Assembly: GCF_002019595.1 (NCBI RefSeq)
Contig: NZ_KV917369.1
Location: 3,364,624 to 3,428,623, forward strand
Reading direction: 5' to 3'
From: Priestia abyssalis
GTDB taxonomy: Bacteria > Bacillota > Bacilli > Bacillales > Bacillaceae_H
Length of the DNA: 64,000 nucleotides
The notes under the pieces are model-generated. The model was not told the DNA's origin. It ran no database searches and was given only the letters and a program-made list of their open reading frames with translations. A program made the translations under genes and the position numbers. Shown piece after piece: positions 1-8,510 of the stretch. Position 1 is the first letter of the stretch. Each line of letters opens with the position of its first letter.

Positions 1-66
1 CATGGGAATCTCCTTTCAAGCTTCGTTATGGAATATTCTATCAAACAAAATTGCTTGTCACCATCT

Positions 67-223
67 GAACTATATAGATCGATTTGCAAAATTTCACATA
101 ACCAAAGGACGAATATACCAAATTTTTGAAGACCTTGAGAGCAAATTCAAGTTGTCCGGGTCACCGATTATGATGCCTCTTGATTAAACGGAGATGTGTC
201 GAGTTATTAAGTGGAATATATAG
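67..223 (+). repeat. Dispersed two-hairpin element, copy R1 (internally deleted)
   Basis: Shares its left end (TATATAGATCGATTT), the ACCAAAGGACGA stretch and its right end (AAATTCAAGTTGTC through TCGAGTTATTAAGTGGAATATATAG) with copies at 4241, 8646 and 50841. The roughly 65-70 bp forming the second hairpin of the other copies are missing between AGACCT and the AAATTCAAG part. The first hairpin is eroded, so this looks like a decayed copy. A 61-codon open frame crosses it but has no ribosome binding site. No gene is visible in 1-287. Confidence 0.8.
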
Positions 224-287
224 CTTGGACCAATTAATTGAGCAGCTTAGCATTGAACTCTTTTACATTCTTCTAGAATGAATCTTT

Positions 288-932
288 TTAAAAGTGGTTT
301 CCCCATTTATTTTCAAAAATCAAATTGTTTAATTCTCTTCTTTTTTCCCAATTCGCTAATTCTAAAATAGGTTTTTCAGGGTATTGATCCGTATAGCCAA
401 CAGAAAGAAGGGCGATTGGATCAATATGGGGAGGGATTTGCAAAATATCGCGGACATCATTTTTCTTGTAAAAACTAACCCAGCCCATTGCCAATCCTTC
501 CGAACAAGCTGCCAGCCACATATTTTGAATGGCACAAGCCGTTGAAAGAATGTCTGTTTCTGGAATTGAATTGCGCCCTAATACATGTGAGCCTCCTCTA
601 GTTGGATCACATGTTACACAAATGGTTAAAGGCGCTTCTTTCAACCCCTCGACTTTCAGGCTAAGAAATTTATCTTCTTTTTCCCCTTCATAATGAACAG
701 CCAGGGCCCTTCTCTCTTTGTTGGCTGCCCATGCTAAGCGTTCCTTTATTTCCTGAGACGAAATTAAAATGAAGTTCCAAGGCTGCATAAACCCTACTGA
801 AGGGGCATGATGAGCAGCATCCAATATTTTATTGATGATGCCTTCAGGAATGGGATTCGGTAAAAAACTTCGAATATCTCTTCTACTATAAATAGCTTTA
901 TAGACTGCTTCTTTTTCTTCTTTAGTAAACAT
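288..932 (-). CDS. bluB: 5,6-dimethylbenzimidazole synthase (BluB-type flavin destructase)
   Basis: BluB enzymes of the nitroreductase fold cleave reduced FMN with oxygen to make 5,6-dimethylbenzimidazole, the lower ligand of cobalamin. Seen here: YSRRDIRSF near residues 15-23 (FMN phosphate contact) and APSVGFMQPWNF at 43-54, the signature separating BluB from ordinary nitroreductases. Its 214 residues match the family. The ATG is preceded by GGAGGG. It stands alone, with no cobalamin gene and no recognisable B12 riboswitch nearby. A general nitroreductase is the alternative, but the SVGFMQPWNF motif makes BluB more likely. Confidence 0.85.
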   Translation of the reverse strand: MFTKEEKEAVYKAIYSRRDIRSFLPNPIPEGIINKILDAAHHAPSVGFMQPWNFILISSQEIKERLAWAANKERRALAVHYEGEKEDKFLSLKVEGLKEAPLTICVTCDPTRGGSHVLGRNSIPETDILSTACAIQNMWLAACSEGLAMGWVSFYKKNDVRDILQIPPHIDPIALLSVGYTDQYPEKPILELANWEKRRELNNLIFENKWGNHF

Positions 933-1174
933 ATTTCCCTCCGTTATTTTTGATATTGTTTGTTGAACTACTTACCGCTTAACGCCCTTCACGTTCCTTG
1001 ATACGGGAGTCTTCTGTCGGAAAATGATAAAGATTGTTACGTCATATCGTCTACGGAAGTTGGAGGTCATCTTTTTTTACCTCGTACACTCCCGCCATTT
1101 CACAAAAAAGTGCCCTCCTCACGACCCGAATTTCACGGATTCATGACAAACTTCAGGTCGCGACTAGAGACACA
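933..1174. other. Intergenic stretch with hairpin; possible decayed coding
   Basis: This 242-bp gap separates the sensor kinase from bluB. I see no B12-riboswitch box. On the minus strand a short open stretch reads RRALFCEMAGVYEV-like before a stop, with no start or ribosome binding site, and may be a coding remnant. The hairpin at 1122-1160 is listed separately. Confidence 0.3.
1122..1160 (-). terminator. Possible terminator after the sensor kinase operon
   Basis: On the minus strand the arms CGACCTGAAGTTT and AAATTCGGGTCG pair with one wobble. A T6 run follows only about 14 nt later, so intrinsic termination is plausible rather than clear. Confidence 0.45.
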
Positions 1175-2989
1175 TTATACACGTAAAGGAAGATGGATTA
1201 AAAATGTCGTTCCTTCGCTTGAGGTGGAAACTAATTCAATTTTCCCTTCGTGGTTTTGAAGAATTCTTTGAACGATGGTTAAACCCAAGCCGGTTCCGGT
1301 TTCTTTAGAAGTTGAAAACGGGTGGTATAGTGATGACTGCATATCTGATGGAATGCCCGTTCCTGTATCTTTTATGTAGATTTGATACATATCATCCTTA
1401 ACACTTGAATAAATCGATATATGTCCTTGTACGGCGATGGCTTCCATACTATTGCGGATTAAGTTGTGCAGTACTTGTTTCATTTGATTCGCATCAACGA
1501 ATACAGGCACTTTCTCTAAATCGACGAGAAACTCAATTTGCTTTTCCTGCCGTGACGGTGAGGTTTGAGTAATTAACGGCAGGATGTCTTTGACGATATC
1601 CTCTATGTAGACTTTTTGGGAAATAGGCGCCCCCGGCTTAGATAGAAGTAGCATTTCCTCTATGATCGAATTGATTCGTTCAATTTCTTTCATTACTAAT
1701 GGCAGGTAGAATCGTTCTTTTTCTGCATCTGAGATAGACTGATTCATTAAGGATAGAAAACCGTGTATAACCGCTAATGGGTTTCGAATTTCATGGGCCG
1801 CCCCTGCCGCTAATTCCCCGACAAGAGCTAACTTCTCTGATTGGTGCATTTTATTTTCGAGTTCTTCCGTTTTCGTAATATCGATGAAATAAAAGATTCT
1901 TCCAATGACTTCTTTTTGTTGATTGAATAACTCCGATTGAGAAACTAACAAATGACGATTCTCTTGATCGATTTTCAGCAGAACTTTTACATTTTGACAA
2001 ATCTCTTTAGATAATAGAATATCCCAAAAAGATTGATTTGGAGCACCGCCTTTGTTCTCAATAAGCGCTCTTAATTTCTCATCATTCATATGCAATAGAT
2101 TTTTTGCCGCAGTATTGAAGGAAAAGGCAGATGTGTAGTCGTCTATGGTGATAATTCCCACGGGCAATGAATTCAAAATTTGCTCCCGATACATTTTATC
2201 TGCCAAAATCGTGCTGAATGACTCTTTTAAGCGGAGCGACATTTGATTAATCGAATGGGTTAAATGCTGCAGCTCAATTTGACTCGTTTCGCTTATCACT
2301 AACCCATATTGCCCATTAGCGATATCGTCCACTTTGTCAACCATTCCCTCGATCGGTTTCGTTAAGCTGCCGCTAATGCGATAGGATGCATAAATCGATA
2401 GACAAATGACCCCAAATGTCATGAGAAATAATAACGATAATGACTTTTTAATGATCGAGGAAAACTGATTGGAGTGATCATTTATTGATAAAAAAGTCTC
2501 ATTTTCCAAATCTCTCAATTCTTGCTGCAGAACTTCCAGTTCCGGGATATACTTTTCGGCAATATAGTTTTTCGCCCCTTCTTTATCTCCGTATTGAATC
2601 AGTCCCTGCACATTATTCATAACGGCAAAATCAAGTAAATCCATTTTTCTTTTAAATGGTTCGAGTGATTTCGGGACGGGCGGTTTTTTTGCTTGCATGG
2701 AATGAAAATCATCCGGCTCCAGCGACTTATATGTTTCAATAAATTCCTGACCAAAGTTATTCGAATCATAACTCTCTATCATATATTTTTTTATACTTAA
2801 CTCTTCTTTCCAATGAGAAATCCACATAAACTCAGGAATATTTCGGTCTTTAATTTTGATGCTCACTTGATTGATTTCCTCAATGGATTGCACAAAGATA
2901 AGTGAGAAACCGCTTAGCAATATAGTATTCAAAAGGAGGATTATTAATATTTTGCTGCGAAACGACACGTTCGAAAAGTTTTTCTCCAT
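1175..2989 (-). CDS. Membrane sensor histidine kinase (HAMP-PAS-HisKA-HATPase)
   Basis: A 604-residue sensor kinase. Membrane segments at about 13-33 and 183-203 enclose a 150-residue, helix-rich outside domain. HAMP follows at about 204-256 and PAS at about 265-375. The phosphoacceptor is His399 in AAGAAHEIRNP. The ATPase domain shows the N box NLIRNSMEAI, the G1 box DTGTGIP and the G2 box GTGLGLT. Its start lies 18 nt after the stop of the Med/BMP-like gene, so the two should be co-transcribed and that protein is a likely extracellular partner. No response regulator gene lies nearby, so the kinase is an orphan here and may feed a distant regulator or the sporulation phosphorelay (inference). 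Confidence 0.92.
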   Translation of the reverse strand: MEKNFSNVSFRSKILIILLLNTILLSGFSLIFVQSIEEINQVSIKIKDRNIPEFMWISHWKEELSIKKYMIESYDSNNFGQEFIETYKSLEPDDFHSMQAKKPPVPKSLEPFKRKMDLLDFAVMNNVQGLIQYGDKEGAKNYIAEKYIPELEVLQQELRDLENETFLSINDHSNQFSSIIKKSLSLLFLMTFGVICLSIYASYRISGSLTKPIEGMVDKVDDIANGQYGLVISETSQIELQHLTHSINQMSLRLKESFSTILADKMYREQILNSLPVGIITIDDYTSAFSFNTAAKNLLHMNDEKLRALIENKGGAPNQSFWDILLSKEICQNVKVLLKIDQENRHLLVSQSELFNQQKEVIGRIFYFIDITKTEELENKMHQSEKLALVGELAAGAAHEIRNPLAVIHGFLSLMNQSISDAEKERFYLPLVMKEIERINSIIEEMLLLSKPGAPISQKVYIEDIVKDILPLITQTSPSRQEKQIEFLVDLEKVPVFVDANQMKQVLHNLIRNSMEAIAVQGHISIYSSVKDDMYQIYIKDTGTGIPSDMQSSLYHPFSTSKETGTGLGLTIVQRILQNHEGKIELVSTSSEGTTFLIHLPLRV

Positions 2990-3007
2990 AACATCATTTC
3001 CTATCCC

Positions 3008-4012
3008 CTACTGTTCAAAGGATAAATCGTTTCTATTAATCTTATTTATCTCTGAACGAATATAGTGTTTTTCTTCTTCCGTGTACATGGTTCCTAATGG
3101 GGCCAACTTGTACACTCCGTCCTGTTCATTCAGCATGACTGTTCCTGATGGTATTCCGTCTTTGCTGAAGAAATCTTTCATAATCGCGACATAGGCCTGT
3201 GACACATCATTTAGTACACTCGTTAGGACGTGCTTTTCCCCCATATAAGCTTGATCGTCCAAATAGCCGATGACAAAAACGTTTTTCTCTTTTGCACAAT
3301 CAATAACATCGCGATTATAGGCATTCCCTTTGGAGAAAATGACATCTACGCCTTGATCAGTCATCTCTTTCAGCAACTCTATGGCTTTTTCTCCATCATC
3401 CCGGCTATTTACCACACTGTAGTAAAAGGTGACTTCCGGTTTGTAATGATGCAGCCCCTTTTCAAATCCAGGGTTCTTAATCCTTGCTTCATATGCATCT
3501 ATTATACCGATTTTGTTGCTTTTGGTTTTCAGTACCGCCGCCAACGCAGCCACGTATTCGATTTTCTGCTGATTAAACGTGTAGACCGCTTGATTCGAAT
3601 GTTTCGCTGTTCCGTGGATTGTTACAAAGTGAACATCTGGATGCTCAGGCGCCATTTTTGTGAAAACCTCCGAAAATTCTCGACCATGGCCGATGATGAC
3701 TTCTGAACCTTTTGTTATCGCTGTTGCAACAGTCTCTTTCATTTGCTTCTCTGTTTCGATCTCACTAAATAATTCGGCAGAGACTGGAAACTGTTCCTCT
3801 ATTTTAAGTCTCCCTTTATAAGCAAGGCTTCCCCAGCTTTGATCTTCAATCACATCTGAAGTTATAATCGTTACCCTTGTTTTTTTAGTTTGGGAAACGG
3901 AGGTAGCGTTATGTAAAATTCCTTTTGTTTTAAAAAAAAGAATGAACAAAAAGGTGAACACGATTATCAGTGCTATCACTAATATGAATTTAAGCTGATT
4001 AGATTGCTGCAT
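3008..4012 (-). CDS. Membrane-anchored BMP/Med-like substrate-binding protein
   Basis: 334 residues with one hydrophobic anchor at about 9-26 and no lipobox cysteine, followed by a periplasmic-binding-fold domain of the BMP (PnrA/Med) type. Family-like stretches are DQSWGSLAYKG, GHGREFSEVFTKMAPEHPD, ENIG-type VTIHG and VIGYLDDQAYMGEKHVLTS. B. subtilis Med, a positive regulator of comK, and nucleoside-binding lipoproteins belong to this family. The ribosome binding site GGGGGGC precedes the ATG by about 5 nt. It is the first gene of a two-gene operon with the sensor kinase, which suggests ligand sensing rather than uptake. No ABC permease or ATPase adjoins. Confidence 0.8.
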   Translation of the reverse strand: MQQSNQLKFILVIALIIVFTFLFILFFKTKGILHNATSVSQTKKTRVTIITSDVIEDQSWGSLAYKGRLKIEEQFPVSAELFSEIETEKQMKETVATAITKGSEVIIGHGREFSEVFTKMAPEHPDVHFVTIHGTAKHSNQAVYTFNQQKIEYVAALAAVLKTKSNKIGIIDAYEARIKNPGFEKGLHHYKPEVTFYYSVVNSRDDGEKAIELLKEMTDQGVDVIFSKGNAYNRDVIDCAKEKNVFVIGYLDDQAYMGEKHVLTSVLNDVSQAYVAIMKDFFSKDGIPSGTVMLNEQDGVYKLAPLGTMYTEEEKHYIRSEINKINRNDLSFEQ

Positions 4013-4240
4013 ATTTGCCCCCCTATTTAAAAATATTGCTTCCTATTAGAGCGGGATAATCTTTTTATAATACTGCTTACAGAATATAATAGTACAAATA
4101 CCAACTAATTTCGACGCATTTCACAACCTTTTCTATATAAATTGATACATTTTCTAAATGGTTAACATTTAGCTTATAGCGAAAAGGCTTTGAAGGTATC
4201 TAATTTCACTCGTTTATAGTAGGATAATAGAATGGATTTA

Positions 4241-4441
4241 ATATATAGATCGATTTAGAAAATTCGACATGACCAAAGAACGGCCATGTCAAATTTTCTA
4301 GACCTAAGCGGCTGTCACCCCCCTTGCGGGGTTGGCGCCATCCGCATAGGTGAACCTTTGAGGGGGATTCAAGTTGTCTGGATCACCGATTGTGAATACT
4401 CCTCTATGGAATGAAGATATGTCGAACTATATAAGTGGAAT
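4241..4441 (+). repeat. Dispersed two-hairpin element, copy R2
   Basis: Full-length copy of about 200 bp. Hairpin 1 has arms TAGAAAATTCGACATG and CATGTCAAATTTTCTA around ACCAAAGAACGGC. Hairpin 2 pairs ACCTA..GCGG..CCCC with GGGG..CCGC..TAGGT. The right end GTCGAACTATATAAGTGGAATTA stops about 20 bp before the start of the following gene. The stretch 4013-4240 upstream holds only AT-rich sequence, presumably the promoter of the Med-like gene. Confidence 0.85.
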
Positions 4442-4464
4442 TAATAAAGAAAGGAATGGTAACC

Positions 4465-5286
4465 ATGATATATAAAATGATTGTGCTAGATTTAGATGAT
4501 ACGCTGCTGCGTGATGATCAGACGATTTCCCAGCGTACCAAACAAGCGCTGATGGATGCGCAAGAAGCAGGAATGAAAGTGGTATTGGCGTCCGGCCGCC
4601 CGACGTACGGAATGAGAAAGATTGCCGAAGATTTGCGTTTAAAGGAATACGGAAGCTTTATCCTGTCTTTTAACGGGGCGAAAATCATTAACTGCCAAAC
4701 GAACGAAGAGCTGTTCAGCAGTACGTTATCTCCCGAAACGGTTCATCGTTTGTATGACATCAGTCAGCGCGAAGGTGTCGGCATTTTAACGTATGTGGGC
4801 GATGAAATTGTCACCGAAACAGCCGCTCCATTTGCAGAAATCGAAAGCGGCCTGACGGGCATGGCAGTGAAAGAAGTAGACAGCTTCGTTGAAGCCGTGA
4901 AAGAACCGGTGGTGAAGGCGTTAATGCTCAAAGAAGCGGAAAGATTAGCAGTAGTCGAGAAAAAGCTGCAAGATGAGTTAGAAGGTGAACTCAGTGTGAT
5001 GCGCTCGAAACCATTCTTTTTGGAGTTTACTGAAGTGGGCGTAACAAAAGGGACAAGCTTGAACCATTTAATCAGGGAGCTCGGCATCAAGCGTGAAGAA
5101 GTCATTGCCGTAGGCGACAGCTACAACGACCTTGCGATGATTGAATTTGCCGGCCTTGGCGTCGCAATGGGCAATGCGCCTGATGATATTAAAGCAAAAG
5201 CGGACTATATAACAGACACGAACATGAATGACGGTGTTGCGAAAGTGGTTGAGCAGTTCATGTTGAACACCGTATCACCCGTATAA
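4465..5286 (+). CDS. Cof-type HAD-IIB hydrolase (sugar-phosphate or flavin-phosphate phosphatase)
   Basis: 273 residues from the ATG at 4465, chosen because AAGAAAGGAA precedes it; an upstream in-frame GTG at 4435 lies in the end of repeat R2 and lacks a Shine-Dalgarno. HAD motif I is DLDDT (Asp9 nucleophile, Asp11 acid/base), motif II is LASGRPT, and motif IV is GDSYNDLAMIEFAG. A type-IIB cap lies between. The family (YxeH, YwpJ, Cof relatives) dephosphorylates sugar phosphates, FMN or pyridoxal phosphate; the substrate cannot be read from sequence. Single gene. Confidence 0.88.
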   Translation: MIYKMIVLDLDDTLLRDDQTISQRTKQALMDAQEAGMKVVLASGRPTYGMRKIAEDLRLKEYGSFILSFNGAKIINCQTNEELFSSTLSPETVHRLYDISQREGVGILTYVGDEIVTETAAPFAEIESGLTGMAVKEVDSFVEAVKEPVVKALMLKEAERLAVVEKKLQDELEGELSVMRSKPFFLEFTEVGVTKGTSLNHLIRELGIKREEVIAVGDSYNDLAMIEFAGLGVAMGNAPDDIKAKADYITDTNMNDGVAKVVEQFMLNTVSPV

Positions 5287-5473
5287 CGAACTGGAAGCAC
5301 TCGTGAAAAATCCATGCCGATTTCTTACGGGTGTTTTCATTTTTCTCATGCAATTGATACTACCAAAAATTACCGTGATTATTCGATATATTTTTTGAAA
5401 TTCGACGAATATCTTATCCCTCCTTTGGGTAAAAACCAGTAAACACATTTAACAAAACAGGAGGTTATAAGTT

Positions 5474-5743
5474 ATGGAATTACTATGGAGTTTAATTATT
5501 GGAGGTCTCATCGGATGGCTTGCAGGTATGATTACAAAGCGTGATATCCCAGGAGGCGTTATCGGAAACATTATTGCCGGTTTTATCGGAGCATGGGTCG
5601 GAACATGGATTTTTGGAGATTTCGGACCTGAAATCGGTGGTTTTTCAATCATTCCGGCTATTATCGGTGCCATCCTTTTAGTTTTAGTGGTAAGCTTTAT
5701 TTTAGGAAAAATGGGTCATAATCGTAATCATCACCATGCATAA
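5474..5743 (+). CDS. GlsB/YeaQ/YmgE-family stress membrane protein, copy 1
   Basis: 89 residues, three short hydrophobic helices rich in GxxxG (GGLIGWLAG, GGVIGNIIAGFIGAWVG) and a His-rich tail (NRNHHHA). This is the transglycosylase-associated/GlsB stress family, of unknown biochemical role. AGGAGG lies 9 nt before the ATG. A nearly identical paralogue lies at 6992-7261. The two share an upstream box GGGTAAAAACMAGTAAACA (5427-5445 and 6940-6958), which may be a common regulatory or promoter element. Confidence 0.88.
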   Translation: MELLWSLIIGGLIGWLAGMITKRDIPGGVIGNIIAGFIGAWVGTWIFGDFGPEIGGFSIIPAIIGAILLVLVVSFILGKMGHNRNHHHA

Positions 5744-5769
5744 ATCAATTTAGAAAACTCGATATGACC
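5743..5769 (+). repeat. Fragment of the two-hairpin dispersed element
   Basis: AATCAATTTAGAAAACTCG followed by ATATGACC matches the left end of copies R2 to R4. The rest of the element is absent. It begins right at the stop codon of the GlsB-like gene. Confidence 0.5.
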
Positions 5770-5822
5770 TTCCTAGTCTTCTATTTGGATATTTTATGAA
5801 AAAATGTGGATGTTATACTGAA

Positions 5823-5870
5823 AAAGAAAGCCCTGATTTTTTCCTTAGTTGAAAATCAGGGCTTTCTTTT
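5823..5870 (+). terminator. Rho-independent terminator after GlsB copy 1
   Basis: The arms AAAGAAAGCCCTGATTTT and AAAATCAGGGCTTTCTTT form a near-perfect stem, followed by T residues. Confidence 0.9.
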
Positions 5871-6007
5871 TAATGATTTATAATTCTCTTCTTATAGGTA
5901 AAAAATAAGGAAAGATTTAGAGGACATGTTAGAAAGAAATCTATATAAAATAGAATTCATTTCTATAGAGCTGAGTATAACTAACCATATTTCGGAGGTG
6001 TCATTCG

Positions 6008-6784
6008 TTGCCAACCATAAATATAGATGGCGTCAATCTTTATTATCAGGTTCATGGTAAAGGAATACCCATTATTTTTATTCATCCTCCATTGCTTACA
6101 AGTACCAACTTTACATACCAGATGAATGAGCTATCAAGAAATGTTCAAACTATTATTTTTGATATTCGCGGTCATGGGAATAGTTCTTTTTCAAAAGAAA
6201 CATTAACTTACCCTTTAATTTCACATGATATAAAGCTACTATTAGACCATCTGGAAATAGACAAAGCTTTCCTATGCGGATATTCAACCGGCGGATCCAT
6301 CGTTCTTGATTTTTTGCTGACATATCCGGAGCGTTCTAGCGGAGGCATCCTTTTAGGAGCCATGTCGGAAGTGGGAGATTGGGCACTAAAAAATAAAATT
6401 TCGCTGGGAGTAATGCTAGCCAAATCGAACGCAATCGACACCCTTGCATTATCGATTTGCTTCAGGAATTCAAATACAAACAAGCTATTTAAGGATTTAT
6501 ATATTAATGCCAAAAAAGGTAAGGCAAAAAACATTGAACAATATTATCAATACAGCTTGTCCTATAATTGCACGGCTCAATTAAATAAAATCAAAATTCC
6601 TGTTTTATTGCTCTACGGAGAAAAAGATACATCGTTTCATCACTATGCCCATTTATTAAATCAAAAACTTCCTATCAATGAATTGATATTTATAAAAAAC
6701 GTCAAACATCAACTTCCCACAAAGGCAGCCATGGAAGTGAACCGTCTCATTGAGCAGTTTGTAAATAAGCCCAAAAATCCATAA
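6008..6784 (+). CDS. Alpha/beta-fold hydrolase
   Basis: 258 residues from a TTG start preceded by GGAGGTG at 7 nt. The fold is supported by the oxyanion stretch FIHPP, the nucleophile elbow GYSTGGS (Ser93), an acid at Asp207 (YGEKDTSF) and His234 (NVKHQLP), which together give the Ser-Asp-His triad. The substrate is unknown; relatives include esterases, haloperoxidase-like enzymes and 3-oxoadipate enol-lactonase-like proteins. It sits between the two GlsB duplicates on the same strand, possibly carried between them by the duplication. Confidence 0.8.
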   Translation: MPTINIDGVNLYYQVHGKGIPIIFIHPPLLTSTNFTYQMNELSRNVQTIIFDIRGHGNSSFSKETLTYPLISHDIKLLLDHLEIDKAFLCGYSTGGSIVLDFLLTYPERSSGGILLGAMSEVGDWALKNKISLGVMLAKSNAIDTLALSICFRNSNTNKLFKDLYINAKKGKAKNIEQYYQYSLSYNCTAQLNKIKIPVLLLYGEKDTSFHHYAHLLNQKLPINELIFIKNVKHQLPTKAAMEVNRLIEQFVNKPKNP

Positions 6785-6991
6785 ATGGGATTAGGCCCCA
6801 TTTTGCGGATCCTGTTAGAGCAAGCTTAGAAGCGAAAAGATCATCGTGACGTTTTCCTCCATTTCAGTTCAACATGGGGGAAATTAACACTAACATTCAA
6901 CATTTTTTTTTAAAATCGGCGCATATCTTTCCTAATTCCGGGTAAAAACAAGTAAACAAAACATATTACATCAAAAAGGAGGTTGTCAACT

Positions 6992-7261
6992 ATGGGGCTA
7001 TTATGGAGTTTAATTATTGGAGGTCTCATCGGATGGCTTGCAGGTGTGATTACAAAGCGTGATATCCCAGGAGGCGTTATCGGAAACATTATTGCCGGTT
7101 TTATCGGAGCATGGGTCGGAACATGGATTTTTGGAGATTTCGGACCTGAAATGGGCGGATTCGCCATTATCCCAGCCATTATCGGTGCCATCCTTTTAGT
7201 TTTAGTCGTAAGCTTTATTTTAGGAAAAATGAGTCATAATCGTGGCCACCGCCATGCGTAA
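6992..7261 (+). CDS. GlsB/YeaQ/YmgE-family stress membrane protein, copy 2
   Basis: 89 residues, differing from copy 1 at only about ten positions (tail SHNRGHRHA instead of GHNRNHHHA). The ATG at 6992 is preferred over an upstream TTG at 6983 because AGGAGG lies 9 nt before it. Both the coding region and the upstream GGGTAAAAACAAGTAAACA box are shared with copy 1, so this is a recent tandem duplication. The function of the family is not established. Confidence 0.87.
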   Translation: MGLLWSLIIGGLIGWLAGVITKRDIPGGVIGNIIAGFIGAWVGTWIFGDFGPEMGGFAIIPAIIGAILLVLVVSFILGKMSHNRGHRHA

Positions 7262-7280
7262 CTGGTGGTAAACACCCGTA

Positions 7281-7320
7281 AGCGCCCTGATTCTTCCCAA
7301 GACGAAGAATCAGGGCGCTT
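7281..7320 (+). terminator. Terminator after GlsB copy 2
   Basis: AGCGCCCTGATTCTTC pairs with GAAGAATCAGGGCGCT, a perfect 16-bp stem, with a short TT tail. Confidence 0.85.
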
Positions 7321-7410
7321 ATTCACATTCAAACGGACATTTCTTCTATTTTTGGTTTCCCCGGTATGTTACACTATATAGTTGAAGAGGAAATAAAAGG
7401 AAGTGTCATC

Positions 7411-7893
7411 ATGAAAAAAGGACTGAAGATTTTCTTGACGATCGTGGAATATTTACTGCTTGCCTTCATCGCCTATACAATGCTTGTCCTGCTGCTCCCG
7501 ATTGATAGGCTGTATGACTATCCTGACGCTATAAAGGAAGCAAAGCAAAACGGGTCATACTATGAGCCCCGGCAGCCTGAGCAAATGTATTTTGGTCAGA
7601 AATTGTCTTCTAAAGGGCTAATTTATGACAAGCAAAAGAACGAAGCCATCATTTTATTGGCAGGCCGCGATTTTATTCCGAGCAATCCGAATTTGACGGT
7701 GAAAACAGCTGCGGGAAAAACGGCAGTGTTCTCAAAAGGCGGCGGCAGTTCATCGGGTCTTTTTCAAACGACAGGATACTACCATTATGAGAATCTACCG
7801 AAAAATATCGAACGAATCACTCTTTCCTCCGATCGGTACGGCGAATCGTTCTCTTTTACGTATGTAGTCGGCGGGGGTGAAAACGTTGAGTAA
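7411..7893 (+). CDS. Membrane-anchored protein of unknown function
   Basis: 160 residues from the ATG at 7411 (AAAGGAAG upstream). One N-terminal transmembrane helix (about 7-29: FLTIVEYLLLAFIAYTMLVL) is followed by an extracellular domain with a Gly/Ser stretch (SKGGGSSSG) and beta-rich sequence. I do not recognise the family. The next gene overlaps its end by 17 bp and has the same layout (one N-terminal helix plus an outside domain), so the two products probably act together. Confidence 0.7.
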   Translation: MKKGLKIFLTIVEYLLLAFIAYTMLVLLLPIDRLYDYPDAIKEAKQNGSYYEPRQPEQMYFGQKLSSKGLIYDKQKNEAIILLAGRDFIPSNPNLTVKTAAGKTAVFSKGGGSSSGLFQTTGYYHYENLPKNIERITLSSDRYGESFSFTYVVGGGENVE

Positions 7894-8467
7894 AAGCATG
7901 ATATATCGTCTCGTTCGCTGGGGAATCATCCTCCTTTTTTTCGGGTTCATGCTGTACAGATTTTCCCCTCATCCATTCAATTTAGAGAAAACAGTCCAAC
8001 AACAGCTGCGGGTGATGGAAATGCCTTCCAAAGGAAATGTTATTTCAATCGTTGAAGATCAGCATTTATATTCCGTATTGTTCGCTGATAAAGAATATGC
8101 CTTATTTCACCAAATCGATTTCAAAAAGCCTTTCGGTTTATTTTGGATGCCACTTGGAGGCTCTTACGGAAATGAGAGAAAAGAAGACATACTTAGCTTT
8201 TACTCTTGGGGAATGTCCACAATCGATGACCAGCCCTTCTATTCTATTTATGGATATTCAAATGACCCAAAAGCGAAAAAAGTAAAAGTACGCTGGCTGC
8301 CAGACGAAGAGGAAAGCGTAAACATAGCGGCGGATGGATACTTTCAGTTTGCCAAAACCTTTCCGGAGGATACGAAGCAGTATTGGGACATGAAGGTTCA
8401 GTTTTTTGATGAGAAAAACCGATTTCTGTATGAACTGGATCATATGAATCGAGAAATCCGAAAATAG
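7877..8467 (+). CDS. Membrane-anchored protein of unknown function, partner of the preceding gene
   Basis: Up to 196 residues. Possible starts are GTG at 7877 and TTG at 7886; the latter has GGGGGTG at a better distance. An N-terminal helix (GIILLFFGFMLYRFSP) precedes an extracellular region with many aromatic residues (FGLFWMPLGGSYGNE, FYSIYGYSND). No known domain is recognised. The overlap with the upstream gene implies translational coupling. Confidence 0.7.
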   Translation: MKTLSKSMIYRLVRWGIILLFFGFMLYRFSPHPFNLEKTVQQQLRVMEMPSKGNVISIVEDQHLYSVLFADKEYALFHQIDFKKPFGLFWMPLGGSYGNERKEDILSFYSWGMSTIDDQPFYSIYGYSNDPKAKKVKVRWLPDEEESVNIAADGYFQFAKTFPEDTKQYWDMKVQFFDEKNRFLYELDHMNREIRK

Positions 8468-8480
8468 GGACGGACAAAAT

Positions 8481-8510
8481 AAAAAGACGCCTGTAAAAAC
8501 AGGCGTCTTT
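8481..8510 (+). terminator. Terminator of the two-gene membrane protein operon
   Basis: AAAGACGCCTGT and ACAGGCGTCTTT form a 12-bp stem with an AAAA loop. The remaining gap 8511-8915 holds sequence without a recognised gene, and then repeat copy R3. Confidence 0.9.

Noticed and set aside
2..187. 61-codon open frame at the window start
   Set aside because: It crosses the decayed repeat copy R1, has no Shine-Dalgarno, and its translation resembles no protein. Repeat explains the sequence.
933..1174. B12 riboswitch upstream of bluB
   Set aside because: No B12-box or typical cobalamin-riboswitch core could be found in the leader.
5400..5445. Sigma-B promoter before the GlsB-type genes
   Set aside because: The GGGTAA box is present in both copies but no GTTTAA -35 lies at the right spacing. 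Kept only as a shared upstream box.
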